From the NCBI GenBank assembly GCA_030685235.1, contig MU839081.1:248001-312000 (forward strand): a DNA stretch of 64,000 bases, given 5' to 3'. Within the stretch, counting starts at the first letter, position 1, and each line of letters opens with the position of its first letter. The translations under genes and the position numbers were made by a program. This DNA comes from Copromyces sp. CBS 386.78 (taxonomy: Eukaryota > Ascomycota > Sordariomycetes > Sordariales > Sordariaceae). The notes below the pieces were generated by a model. The model worked only from the letters and a program-made list of their open reading frames with translations. It made no database searches and was not told the DNA's origin. Below are positions 18,405 to 30,758 of the stretch, piece after piece.

Positions 18405-20755
18405 TTAAGCGGGAATAAAATCCAAACCCAACCCCTGGGCGATACGAGGCCAGTCCCATACTGCCGCCCAGTCGCCACTCTCCATGAGCTGCCAAATGTG
18501 CTCCAAGACTTCCAAGGTGCGGTCGGCGTTTCTCAGACCAGTGTATCCCTTGACGGTTTTGAGAGCAGCACGCACCCGATCCTGATTCACGGGCGTGAAG
18601 CATGCCGTACCAATAATGAAACATGGGAGGAGGAGCAGGGTTTGGCATGGATCGCTGGGCTTGAAAGATTCCATGATGCCCAAAGACTCCTCGACAGCCA
18701 GGGTAATCCGCGGGTCGTGTTGGAGTGGTCTGCGAGAGGGTGGCGGCGACTCAGACCTCAGTGACGAAGCTGTGCTTAGGAGGGGGACGGAACCCATTCC
18801 ATTGTAGTCTGTACCTTCTAGCCTGGGCGACGAAGTGCAACTTGTTGATGCCGACATGGGCGGCGTGGTAACTCCAGGTACAGCAGCTCGACTTTGGCGG
18901 GCATCGGACAGGGCAGAGAACGGGTGGGCAGAGTAGCTTGTAAGAGGCAAACGAGCCGAAGGAGACGGCGGGTAGACGGTTCTGACGAGGTAGATCCACA
19001 TCATGTGCTTGTAGAGAAGGCCTACTCGGTCACGATTGTCTCCCCGGGGCCATTCAGGGGTCCAGTCCTTGATGGCGGCATCGATTTCCACCGCCCGATA
19101 AAGGCTGACGTAGTCAACAACTGGATCGATTTGATTGACAATATTGTGCCGGATGGTGTTTCGTATCATGGTAATTTGAGGAAGGTACTCCAAGAGGCCA
19201 TCGGCAACACCAAGCAGCCGGGGAGGGTGGATAGCCGGGGTGTGGTTGGCATCGTTGGGAACCGCACGGTGGTGAAGAGTTGAAACAGAATGAATCAGCT
19301 CATCAGCAAAGATGTGGTACTGAAAGAATTCGGCGATGAACGAGAAGAAAGCCGAGTCTTCCGGTGGTGAACTTGAAATGAGACTCCTGTATGCCGAGAG
19401 ATGGAGCCGGTGCTCACCGCGAGGGTTGCCCTCAGCCAATGCCTCGAGGAGGAAGCAAAGCATCTGGCCGTAACGAGCAGATACGCGGAGCTTGTCTTGG
19501 GGGTTCATTGCATCGCTGACTTCCACGTCCTCGTAGAACTTTTGCCTGGCTTGGTCGTGGTGATACAGAGACCGTTCGTGGAGCTTGTGGGCAGAGGTCG
19601 ATGGGTTATTCTTGAGGAGGTTGAGACCGTAGGGTGTATCATAGTCGATATGTTTGCTGGCCAACGAGAGGATGGAGTGCATGAGGCCTTGATGCTTGAC
19701 TGCAATCGGCACCATCATGTCCTTGAAGGCATTCTTGTGTTCTCCCTCAACGGTCAACACGGTGCTGAGATGCTCGTTATAATGCTTCCAGAAAATCCTA
19801 TCCTCGACCGTCTCGAGCCCGTAGAACAGTGGCTGCATTGTAATGAACGGCAAACTGTGGGTCTTGAGGCGTTCTGCATGCATGGGCATGTTAGACTGTC
19901 CTGCCACGAGCGTATTCACAGGGCTACTGTGCTTACCCTCCTCGGCTCTCTCTCTACCACTCCTCCAGATCTGTTTCTCGGGATAACCTTCACAAACCAC
20001 GGCGTTCTTTTCACAGTTCATGCCTATATGGTATTAGAACGAAACATGAGCGGGTTGGATTTGAACCTCCACTTACACCGCGGCTTTGCCTCGTCGCACT
20101 TCTTCTTGCGCTTCCGACAAGTGAGGCAGCCTGTCTTGGATCGGCCTTTTGTGACCTTACTTGCAGGGACAACCGGCGCGACTGGGTGCTTGCGGGGCCG
20201 ACCTCGGGGTCGCTTTACCTTTGGTGGATCTGACACGGAACCGTCGCTGTTTGTAAGTGCGTTTGTTGGGGCTTGCTTGATATGGTCCATGCAGAAGTCG
20301 TCTTCGTCCAATGGCTCTAGTTTTGGCAATGGCAGCATGTTATCGTCCGAGTCCGGGTCCCATGACAGCTCATGGTGGTGACCGTGGCCGTGGCCGGTAC
20401 TGCCATGGTGACTGTCGAGTCCCACCTCCCAGTGCCCAATAGAAGATAGAGACGCCGTCGACTGGGTTAGTTCAGGCGAAGCTGAAGCCGAAGCGGAAGA
20501 GGAAGAGCAGCAATAATTTCCTGACTGGTCAGCCCCATAATAGGACGCGTCCGTTCCATTGCTGATGGGTGAAAGCTGGCCAGTCTGAGCGAAGCTCATG
20601 GCCGAAGACATTGAAGCAGAGGTTGAGGTTGACGAAAGCGAGGTGAACCAAGACGATGACTGAGGAAGACACTGGATATCATCCGAATCCATGCTGTGGC
20701 TATCCGACCAAGCAAGATCTCCGTCATCAGACGCGGCAAGAAGTGAAGAGTCCAT
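18405..20755 (-). CDS. Zn2Cys6 transcription factor with AT-hook, 3 exons
   Basis: Exons 20755-20077, 20023-19937 and 19873-18405 give 744 residues. Intron 1 (53 nt) splits the last Cys codon of the fourth ligand; intron 2 (63 nt, GTAAGC...GTCTAAC...TGCAG) is a multiple of three with no stop, so its retention would add 21 residues. The N-terminus is Ser-rich and acidic, a likely activation region. An AT-hook core (RPRGRPRKH, R184-G185-R186-P187) precedes the zinc cluster C210-C213-C220-C227-C230-C237 (spacing 2-6-6-2-6, canonical), with a basic RKRKKK loop. The remaining 500 residues resemble the fungal-specific Fungal_trans_2 regulatory domain: a FYGLETVEDRIFWKHY-type start, helices, and a C-terminal motif. 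It is a nuclear DNA-binding regulator; targets cannot be read from sequence. No metabolic cluster adjoins it. Confidence 0.85.
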
Positions 20756-23700
20756 AATAACTCGTTGCTAACAAGACCATACCAAAGGGGTGGACACAAA
20801 ATAGGGGGTACGAGGGAGGCGTCCCCGATGCTTTAAACAGTTGCCGAAGACGAATGGGGTGAAACAAGGCTAACCGATGAGCGGGTAGCCAAGAAAGGCC
20901 GAGATGAGGTGTGGAAGGGCCCCGGGGGTTGAAGTGACAGAGTAGAGATTCTTGACACTAGTCAGCCTGGCCTTGGAAAAGTTGGTCGATCAGTACACTG
21001 TCCAGCAAGATGAATGGGAGGGTTCATGCATACAAAGCTCGGCGAAGGTATCTCTACACAGTCAGAGATGGAGAAACGTGGAGAGAGGATGAAGAGCTTG
21101 AAGGCCTTTGGAGCCTTGAATGAGGGGACCGGCGAGGAACAGCTAGTGGTGTGCAGATCAACGGCAGCGGGTCGATCTTGACCAGTATTCCATGCGTGTT
21201 GGTTCTCTGAAAAAGAAAAACAAGACGAGGCTGGAAGACGGTGAAGAGAGCGAGTAGGAGGAAGGGAATTCGTCTTGGTCTATTCGACAAGGGGGTTGAA
21301 GATGTGTGTGTGACTGGGTGATGAGAGACACTGGGGACTTGAAGAACAGGGGGAGGCAAAAAAGTGGTGGAGAGAAAGGCGACCTTATTTGCTTCCGAGT
21401 CGACTTGTACAGTACGGATCAGGTGGGGTGAAGACAAATGTGGGTGTTTATCACCAAACACCGTTTTCAGTTCCCTCTCTCATCCAGCCGGGAAGAGACT
21501 CGGACCCATGTCTCTCCCCCAAGCTTTTAGCGTGTTGGTTGCCAACGCCCTAGCCTTTGTGCAACCTCACCATCGTCCCAATCTCTGGGGAAGTCGCGAG
21601 CGCGAGTGAAGCGCGGCTTCTCCACAGACTGGTGGTCTCTTGAGGCTATCTCTGTGGCCGCCATCAAATCCATCACTTGAGGTTCGGTTGATGTCCGACA
21701 TGGACCCATTCCCTCAGCCTCAGAGCCCAAACCACGCAAAGTGTCTAGGTAGGTATCCTGTGGGCGCATGTCCGAGAACGTACGTCCAGGCAGACAGGAT
21801 AGACAAAAAAAGAGAGATGGCCATGTGAGCCATGCCTACCGCACCTCTTGGCTAGTCAGCTCTAGCGCCATCTTGATCTTGGATAACTTCAAGTTCCATG
21901 CTTTTGTCTAGTGTGGTGTTTTAGATCGCTTGACTTGGTAACGTAGTATGAGTGGTGGAGGACGCAGAAATGGGACGATTGATTGACGCTGCGTCGATGC
22001 CAAGAAGAAAGGCAGAAGAGATCGGGATGATGGGTGGTGGTCGTGAAAGGTGGTGAATTATAAGGTAGTGTACATACAGTAGTGGGGAGAACGGGACATG
22101 GGGAGGCTGGAGAGTGGATGGACTTAGGTGGGGGGGCGGGGGGTTAAGGCCAGCAGTGTCCATGTGTCGATAACCGGCAGCTCTCAAGACGGGAGCTCTT
22201 TCCACTGGCTGTGTATCGCGGGTTTTCCTCTTCAGGAACTCCAGCCTAGTGTTGCTCTTGCCTCGCAGCCTCCAGTCGCAGTGCAGAGAGCGGGAAAACA
22301 ACAGGGACCAACGGCAATCGCGACGGATTCGTCAATGGATTCGTCGGTTGCTGACCGCAGGGACAAGGAAGGAGCCTCTCACGCGTCCAAAAGTGCTGCC
22401 ACTTGCACATTATGCGATATGCGAACGTGCATGGCGGGTGCTAGAGCTACGTACCTCACTAACACTCTTCGGGGCTGGTCGCTGCAGAATCGCCGACACC
22501 ACCTCGCAGTCTTTTGTGCCGATTTCCATTCCCTTTCCTGAGAGAGCTTGTGCCCAGCTCCAGCTGAGATACGGCGCAGTGTCTTGGGGTCCATGTAACA
22601 TCGACCTCTCGCGGTTGTCGTTGAAGCCGAGAGATGGATGGTTTGCGGAAGGAAATCTCTTCATCGACTCTGGTCGGATGCAAGATACGTGCAAGGCAAG
22701 GTTCCGTTAGTGCAAGTGCCCGATACGACTCTTTCCTACATGTCAACCATCGCTCTTTGCCAATCGTTGTGGATGATGGGCATGATGAAAAGCTTTACCG
22801 TCTGTCCATTTTCGGTGGCTTGCATACCTACCAGGCATGGATTTTAAGAGATCTCCATCTGTTACCAGTGTACATGCCCACATGTCCCGCTACGAGCCAA
22901 ACCGGAGCAATGCAAGCGGAACCGCGGGGCAGACAATTGCGTATTATGATTGGCTTGAGCACGGGACCCTTTTTGCTTTCTTCAACTCGTCTCCTCCACG
23001 GCGTCCCCAAACCACACCATCATGGGTTTCCGACAGCGACCCAACAACACGCCGCGCCGCAATGGGTTTCATCGTCAGCTTGATCAAACGGTTCTTGACT
23101 TGTGATGAAGGATGCGCTTGGCAATGAGATCAACGCCCAAGACACAGCCGGGCCCCGCTCTGTTTCCAAGTCCTTCAGAAATCCGAACTAACTGATCAAG
23201 GTCTGGTGATGGGGAACAATGGTCGGTGGAGAAAGGATTGACAAACGATGGGCATATCTGGCCTTCTTCCGTCATTACGGGTCTGGTCTGGGGGTCAGGA
23301 AGACAAAAAGACGACGAGGGGGCACACCATGGAGATAAGGTCGAGCCAGCAATGGAGGGGATGGGGTCAAACTAGCTGCCTGGGCTGTGACCTAGAGGTA
23401 ACTGTACGCTGTACTGTATGCTATCCAAGAGACCACCAAGCTTATAGGAGTCTGAAGAGCTTCCTCTCTGCATGTCAGTTGGTAAGCTCAGCCGGAACTA
23501 CTGTTGGTCCTAAATATGCGATCAATCACTACGGGATAGGAATGCTGACCTTGTGAGTTCCTTCCCTTTCAAACCGTCAAAGATCATGTTCTGCATCTCG
23601 GTTATCATATTCGACCACAAGACTCCTCCAAAGGATCTCCAGAGAGGAAGTCGGGAAAAACTTTGGCAAGGATTTGCAACGCACTAGTGTCTGCGGACCG

Positions 23701-24541
23701 AACACTACAGCCAGAAGACAGCAAAGAGCCAAGTCGGACCGCTCTTATTGGCATTACACTTGAGCCCTGGTAAGTTCGTTAGCTCGGTACATACAGTCGG
23801 TACATACCGCTGCAAATGCCCTGCAAGTGCGCTGTGAATGCCCTCTAACTTTACCCATTATAGAAGGTGGTGGTGATTTGGGTGATTCTGGTCCATGAGC
23901 TGGCGAAATAAAGAGTGTGTCTGTGAGAGTTGTTGAAATGTGCTGTCAACTCTTTCTCACCTTGAGATCAGGCGATTTCAGCTAATCAGATAGCGTAGAT
24001 AGACCTGTCCTGCCTTGCAAACCCCCTTGTCACCCGCTTGTAAGAAAATATGGGGCAAGAACTAAACTAACATGGAAACTTTCAGGGGCTATAATGTATA
24101 CAATATCTGCACGACGATTCCATGTGCCATGATATCATGACAGCTCGATATCCCACGCACCGCTGTTTTAGCTTGGGGCCCTTAATGCATACTGAGCACA
24201 TCTCTGAGCAGTAGGATTTGGCGCCGTTCCGACACTGCAACAACGACGGAACGGCCAGGAATACAACTGACTGTCCGATGCCGACGGGGTCGGGACGAGA
24301 TCGGACTCATCCACATCTCCCCAGGTCCCCCAAAATCACTAAAGTTCAGTCTAAATGTACGCAGTATAACGTGATCAGCTTGGACCCATCCTGCTGAAAC
24401 ACAAGCCTTGACCACTCACTAGCTTTGAGAGATGGAGTAAGCCGAACACATCTTGTGAACCCTTGATCATCTTGGCCATCAGATAGTCCGTCAACACCAT
24501 CTTGTGACGATAGTATTCACAAAAACACATGCTAATTCTAT
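20756..24541. other. Long upstream stretch of the transcription factor gene
   Basis: Nearly 3.8 kb with no gene I can support. The first 700 bases are leader/promoter for the transcription factor (minus strand pyrimidine-rich). The length is in keeping with a heavily regulated gene. G-rich run at 22129-22142. Short open frames of 60-150 codons on both strands have no coding character. Confidence 0.4.
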
Positions 24542-24868
24542 CTACAGATGGCGATATTCCAACATACCTAGTTGTGAGTTGCGGCGAGCACAAAAGGGAC
24601 AAGTCTGTCCGATACCGGTTGTACGAAATTTCAAACCTTTGACACCCGCGACAATCCTCGACCCTTTGATGTCGGTGACTGCATGTTCATATGTTGTGTC
24701 GGCATCCTTTAGGAGGATTGTTGTACACAGACACGACACACGGATGCTGCCAGACTCGCGGGAAGAGATGAGCACTGCAATGTCTCGGGTCAGGTACAAG
24801 CCCTCTCTTCTTGCGCAGTGGCTGTTGGGCACATACACATTGTGGGGTGAATCCTTTGTTGGTTTCAT
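24542..24868 (-). CDS. Hypothetical protein or relic, minus strand
   Basis: A 108-codon frame with coding-like composition: SSRESGSIRVSCLCTTILLK, DADTTYEHAVTDIKGSRIVA and QTCPFCARRNSQL. At 24565 a donor-like CTAG/GTATGT could lead to a further exon beginning near 24500 (MVLTDYLMAKMIKGSQDVFG). The same frame stays open upstream to 25069 except for one TGA at 24887, so the gene may start earlier and be broken. The CxxC is suggestive but no family is recognised. Confidence 0.3.
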   Translation of the reverse strand: MKPTKDSPHNVYVPNSHCARREGLYLTRDIAVLISSRESGSIRVSCLCTTILLKDADTTYEHAVTDIKGSRIVAGVKGLKFRTTGIGQTCPFCARRNSQLGMLEYRHL

Positions 24869-25069
24869 GTCTCTTCGAGGCGGCTGTCAATTGCCCCATT
24901 GCAACCCGATTAAAGTCTCGGCATCAGTCCGAGTCATCACACTCATCAGTCCCAACGAAGCCGTTAGCCAGACGCTACCTACAACCAAAAGAGGAAGAGG
25001 AAGGAAAAAAGAATAGCATGCGACACAATGCCCAGATTTAGGGTCCAATCTCGGAGAGGACGTTGGCAC

Positions 25070-26043
25070 TCATGGAAGTTACCCCTCACTGCTTTTATCT
25101 TTTTGGGTCATAGTATTCCCGAAACTCAACACACCCTGACTGTCTCGCGAGGTACCAGGTACCTTTTTTCTCTTCTACCTGGGCCGACGATGTCGTGCAC
25201 CCAACTCTGGCAGGTGCGGTCCCCCACCCATCCTCTGTACCGGCAGTGTGTGATCCGGTTGCGTCATTCTCAACCTATTGAAAAATTTCCCGCTGGCCAG
25301 CAATAGGATGGAAATGCCAAGTGGAATGGTGCGCCAAGAGGAAGAAGTGTGGAAGGAATCACTGGAGGATGTTGTTGCTCGGCCTGCTCTTCCCTTCAAT
25401 TGAGGTTGTCTTCTCCAAACAAAATTCTCCTCATCCAACTCACCGCCTTCATGCCCGTGTGACACGACCACCACCACCACCACCACCACCCGCCAAGAAC
25501 ATCATGATGTCTCGCAACAGCCAAATTAGGCTAACCGCTGCACCACCACGTCTACGAAGCTCTCCCACACTCGAAAGCACTGCAGCTCTACACGGCACAG
25601 GTTTTACTAGAAAATCTCGAGAAAGCCCGAGATGGAGACTGGAGCACGGCAAGGCCAGATTACAGCCCAGCCTACCCCTCAAGACTATACCTCGAGACTA
25701 TAGCACTTTACTCGAGTCCTTGGATCAACTGCCAAGTCACTGCGCCAGGAGCAAACCCCGTTATGGACTTGCTCAGAGTCGTGTTTCCCATCTTGATAAC
25801 GGCATCCTGGTTACAGGCAGCAACGCAGAACTCAACCTCACCAAGAACCGACTGGACGGAGAAACGTACGTTCTTGTTTTCTCGTGAGATCTTCCCGCAA
25901 CGGTTCCCTCCATCCGACCACCGGACCACGGTGGTTGGTGCTCCGGTTTCAACTTTTCAAGCGCTTCATTTTGTCATTTGATCGGCCCCCTCCTCCTTGC
26001 CTTTTCCCCTCTTCCCCACTCTGACACTTCAAAGTTCAAAGCC
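25070..26043. other. Intergenic stretch with CAC microsatellite
   Basis: Contains a (CAC/ACC)8 run at 25467-25491 and a pyrimidine-rich leader-like region at 25980-26040 preceding the small gene. A 188-codon frame across 25321-25887 is not convincing. Confidence 0.4.
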
Positions 26044-26253
26044 ATGCTTTCGAGGCTCACTCAGTCCCTATCCCGTCTGCAGTTTCAGACTCGCAGGATT
26101 TCTTATCAGATTGGTAGATCCAAGGGTCATCACGTGGCCTGTGGTCCTTTGACAGACTTTTTAGTCGGTGGCGCCACAGTCCTGCTGCGGCTACCATTGA
26201 TCATTTTGGTGTGCATGATGGCGCGCATGCTCTTCGGGCACACTACTGCCTAG
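26044..26253 (+). CDS. Small putative mitochondrial membrane protein
   Basis: A 69-residue frame. The N-terminus MLSRLTQSLSRLQFQTRRIS is rich in Arg/Ser/Leu with no acids, an amphipathic helix typical of a mitochondrial presequence. A hydrophobic span follows at about 43-62 (GATVLLRLPLIILVCMMARM). I chose the ATG at 26044 over an in-frame one at 25978 because the leader between them is CT-rich and gives a non-mitochondrial N-terminus. No family recognised. Confidence 0.45.
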   Translation: MLSRLTQSLSRLQFQTRRISYQIGRSKGHHVACGPLTDFLVGGATVLLRLPLIILVCMMARMLFGHTTA

Positions 26254-29200
26254 TAGGACATGACATCTCAACCCCTCGTTCCTAGTTCCGTGCTCTCCCC
26301 TCACCGTCTTTTTTTTTTCTTTGCTTTTTTTCTATACCGCAAACATCCCTGGGGGACACGCCTTCTGTTCTGCGCCAAGATGGCAACCAGGCGGTTCGGG
26401 ACGAGCTCCGATTCCTGGCCGAGTACGCTCTCCTAGAAAGGCTGAGTGGCCTGGAGTTGTTGGCGCAGTCCCGGTGTTGAATACCAATCGTTGGAAGATG
26501 GCTGTGTCTTCTTTCACAAGTCAACCAAAGGATAAAGCTTACAAGAACTCATGTGCCCGTCACTCAACTCAACCTTCTTCTCACACTCATCGGAGGATTT
26601 CAAAGGCTACACACTGGAACTGGTTCCGGTTGCGCTACACCTACGCAAGAGCCTGGCACAGCTTGTGTTCGAATCTCCTTGGTAACCCCCGCCTGACCAC
26701 CTGGGCCCTCGGCAGGTACATGGCAGCAAAGTACCGGTACCTCGATCATGCGGATGTCAGTTGCGGTGCTTGATGTGGCACAACAGCTGAGGTGCTCTGC
26801 GCTTTGGGACTTCATGGCATCTTCCCCAGCTTCAAATATATATACAACACCCGACTTTCGCCTCTTAGCCGGTCCAGTTCCCGATACCCTCCCACGCCGA
26901 GTCTCTTCTTTCGTATTTCTGACCGATATCTCGACTTTTCACTTGCGTTTAATCCCTGTTGATGGTCCGGAAGGCGTTCGAATGCCCGTTTTTTCTGTCC
27001 GATATGTGCACAGCATGGTTGGAATGATCAAATATTCAGGAACGGCGAATCATCGCTGTGGAGGCCAGCATTGGGCAGACCTATACCATCTTTTCTTTTT
27101 CGTCTCTCATTTGCCCACTCTATCTTGAAAGATTTCGGAATCTCGCATGAGCTAAGCCCCAGGTACTCTCAAATTGTCGACTGTGCTACTTAATAGCTCG
27201 GCATGTATTGCGCCCGAGTGCGCCACATGTCATGGATCGTTCGTATATGGCCCCTTTTGCGCTTGGTCGGGTCTTGAAGAATGGTTCCGCAGTCTCAGTC
27301 ATGGTTCCCCGATTCACATGCACCAGGCTCATCAGTTTTGATCGGTCTTCAGATCATTAGATTTCAGAACAAGTTGCGCTGAAGTACTTGGCACCGAGCA
27401 CGACTGGTCACTCGATGTCAATGGCGGCTGAAATGGCGAGCGAGCGGCAAGATATCGATGCACGCAACTTTGTACGATGCAAAATGAGGAAGCACCACAG
27501 GAGGCTCGAGTGGGTGATACCCTTTTGTGTCAAAGTTGACTCAGCCCGCCGCGCTGTCAACCTCTACAGTGCTTGGAATTTGAGACAACATGCGGCATGT
27601 TGGGAAGTGCTCTTGTGTCGCCCTCTCTTTCTTATCTTCCTACCACCAGGGGCAGGTAGGTATGGCTAGCTTTTCAGCGGTCTCTATCAACTGAGCATTT
27701 GATGAATATCGCGTTGCTTCAACTTCCCCCCGTCCTGTGCCATTTACGATTTATTTTTGTAGAAAAGTTCACCTTGACCTTTTATACTCACGAATGTCTC
27801 TTCAACTATGGGTCTCGAATAGCCTGGGTTTCAAGAACGCGGATGTGGTGCTGACTCTCTTTTTCGTGCTCCTCAAACTTATAACGCTCTGACCTAGTAG
27901 TTCAAGAGCCGTTATTACTTTACCAACATCCTGCGTTGCCATTGAAAACCAAGTGTCTGAATTTCCAGAATATAGGATATTTGACAGCGGTTCGTCTTGA
28001 AAATATCTCGGCTTTCTACAACTTACCTCCACAACTGACGCTCCATCACAGCTGTCTGGCGCCCATTCGTAATGTTCGAGAGTTATGGCGCGTTCTCTTT
28101 ACCAAATAGCCTCCCGCTCGTTCCATCAGCCGTTTCTCCTGAAATTGCCAGAGACTGCACGGTTTCCGAGACAAGATGTCAGTGGAATGTCTCGGTTAGT
28201 GACTGCGGACGGCCCGGTGGCCTATTGTTTGACGCTCCCCCGGCCTCATCGGCAACAGGCAAGCCTCAAAGCGAGTTTGTATGGTTTGGCTAACCCTACT
28301 GAGCGCTTGTTCAGCCATGATTTGTTGTTCAGTCTCTGGTTGAACGCGAAATTAACCATCAACCACCGCATGAAGTCACGCCGGTTTCATGGATGAGCGC
28401 CGGTCTCAGCCGCCTAAAGTGAGACATACAGATATAGGGCGTACCCGCTAGGCCAGCTATCCATTCACCTAGTTGGCCACCCACGTAACTATCGGAACGG
28501 CCAGCCAGGATATTGAACGAGGCTCGCCTTTTGACTACGTCCTTGCGCTTTTGACTGTGGGTGATTGAAGGGGGCCTGCAAAGTTCAAACCGTTGAGGAA
28601 GGAAGCTAGAGCAACATATAAGGTAGTGTACTCTGGGCGATATCGTCGTGCCCAATAGCATTGCTTACAGCCAATATCCTGAAACTTCCCCTGTCAACGT
28701 TCCTTTCTTTTGTCTCTTCATCAGGATCCGTCAACCTCAACTAACATTTTTGACATAGCTGTCAAAAGACGTCGGCCATTCAAGCCATTGATCTGACCGG
28801 CGAGACCCGCTTCACCGGTTCAAATATTTACAGCAGCTCTATCTCGGTCATCACACCGTGGAATCGTACCACTGCATACTCACCATCGAATGCGCCTCGG
28901 ATATCCTTTCCTACATACCCCGTGCTTACCCTTATCCATTCCCCTTGCTCAGCTAGTCCTTGCCGTCGATCTCCCGCGCTATTGTTGATTCCGTCCAGTT
29001 CCGTGCTGCCGCCCTTTCCCGTTTTAGTTCCCGCTTTTCCTTTTTTTTCTTTTTTCTTTTCTTTTTTGGTCAAGGGACCGGACTAGGGCAGTGTCGCAAC
29101 GACAAATTGTATTGATTGACTTGGGCCTCGCTTTCAGGATTAGAAAATGCCAAGGTCCGGTCGTCTTTGAGCTTCGGTTGTCAGTGTGCTAGGAGTCAAT

Positions 29201-29849
29201 GGTCTTGTTGGGTATGATCTGCATGTGGTCTTTGATGTTGGTCAGCGTCGGCCCGGACCGGATATGCTAGTTGCATTTCTCTGCTATTATGTCAGAGTGT
29301 TCACTTGATGTGGCTTGCAGATTGTCATTTACTAGTAAGAGATTGCTTTCTACTTTGGGTGTGGATGTCTTCAAGTTGCAAACCTCCCAAGTGGCGATGT
29401 GTATGGCATCGTATCAGCGTGGGATCAAAATAGCTCTAGTCCGGGGTTCACATTTCCTTGGAGCTTGGCAGTATAATCAAGATCAAGGTAGCATGACTGC
29501 CCGTACTTGGCCTGGCCTTACGAGCTCAAACTTGTGCTTTCCTGGACTTGTGCCGGTTATTTTCTAGGACGAGTTGGTGCCGACATTTAGGTGTGAGAAA
29601 GAGACGAGGGAGAACGGTGGCAGCAAGAACTGGAACAGAAACAAGAGGTAGGTGTTCCAAGCTTGGAGTGGCGCAAGTCCTCGTCAGCTTCCGAAGGTTC
29701 ACTGCAATTCAAACGACCTTCACTTGGGACTCCGGTCCTTCCCCAGGGCCCAGCCCAGGCTTAGGGTTTCCGCTCAAAGACGGGACGACAAGCATGCCCC
29801 TCATAGGGACAGACATGCTGCCCTCCTTTCAACAACAGCCACTAGAATC
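26254..29849. other. Long gene-poor stretch
   Basis: 3.6 kb in which I support no gene. A frame at 28760-29080 (plus strand, no ATG: QKTSAIQAIDLTGETRFTG...) follows an acceptor-like ACATAG and may be an exon relic. A TATATATACAACA promoter-like stretch lies near 26835. T-rich run at 29040-29066. Confidence 0.35.
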
Positions 29850-29939
29850 TCCCATATAGTGCAGAGGTTTAGCATATTGGATTTTCAATCTTCCACATTG
29901 ATATCTCCAAAGACCCGGGTTCGAACCCCGGTGTGGGAA
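29850..29939 (+). tRNA. tRNA-Glu (anticodon TTC) with intron
   Basis: Acceptor stem TCCCATA/TGTGGGA (7 pairs with one G-T), D stem GTGC/GCAT, anticodon stem TTGGA/TCCAA, T arm CCGGG-TTCGAAC-CCCGG and discriminator A. The anticodon loop begins TTTTCA, giving TTC at 29886 minus two to 29886 region (bases 29883-29885 by my count) with U33 and A37. A 17-base intron (29888-29904) sits directly 3' of position 37, the normal place for nuclear tRNA introns. A run of seven T at 29948-29954 serves as RNA polymerase III terminator. All required invariant bases are present, so it should be functional. Confidence 0.75.
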
Positions 29940-30448
29940 TTGGCAATATTTTTTTGGGTCTTTTTGCCTTTTTGCCAAGGGCATTTTGGATTTTTGGTGC
30001 TGCCTATCTACGGGACGCGCTCGCCTTCGCGAAGCCCAACATTTTGTTACTCGGTTTGAGGCAAGGATAGCAAATCACCAAGCAGAGGGCAACCTGAGAA
30101 CTTCAGTGATAGCAACAGCAATCCATGCAGAGGGTGATTTTTCCTTATCGCCCGGTCTCGTGGATTGGCACTTCAACTTCTCGGCCTTTTCTCTCGTGAA
30201 GAACCGTAATTACATCTACCCTGCGTATTTCATGTTTCTCTCGCCAAAAGCGCGCATAGCTGACGTTCCATTCCCCAGATCTTACATCCTTCGCAACAGT
30301 TCACGTTGACAACGGCCAGCGACGACGACAGAAATAAACCGAACCTCACGGCCCACTCTCCCAACGAACCGGACAAGCGTCTTAACATCTTCATCCTGAC
30401 GCTGGCAAGGCCAGGCTCGCGACCTTCGAGGAGTTCATAGCCCCATGT
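29940..30448. other. Stretch after the tRNA gene
   Basis: Pol III terminator-like T runs at 29948-29975, then unassigned sequence. Confidence 0.35.
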
Positions 30449-30758
30449 ATGCCAGAGCCATCACAATGTCAAGCAGACGAGCGCGACCGTGAGGAATATG
30501 CACGAGCAGTTGACGATGTGGCTCAGCGATCAATTCCAGGACTTCAACATGGCGTTCTATTGCCTCCCCGGAGACTGTCGCATTCCCGACGACCAGTTGA
30601 AGTCAGAGATGCGCCGCAAGATTACTCGACATGTTCGTATTCTCCCTGAAGCTTCTTACCGCAACGAGAACATTGAACTTCATGTACGACCATTATACCG
30701 AGCTGTTGCAATATCTCGACTTGACGAAAGCTTGGTGGTGTGGGCATGCCGTGACTAG
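30449..30758 (+). pseudogene. Possible gene remnant
   Basis: From about 30432 a frame without stops reads VRNMHEQLTMWLSDQFQDFN, MAFYCLPGDCRIPDDQLKSE and RRKITRHVRILPEASYRNEN, ending at 30758. The composition is that of a globular protein, yet a TAG precedes it at 30437 and there is no leader or obvious splice site. I cannot name the family. Best read as an internal fragment of a gene. Confidence 0.35.

Noticed and set aside
19401..20381. 326-codon plus-strand frame
   Set aside because: Antisense to the zinc-cluster factor, spans its introns, and has no leader or homology.
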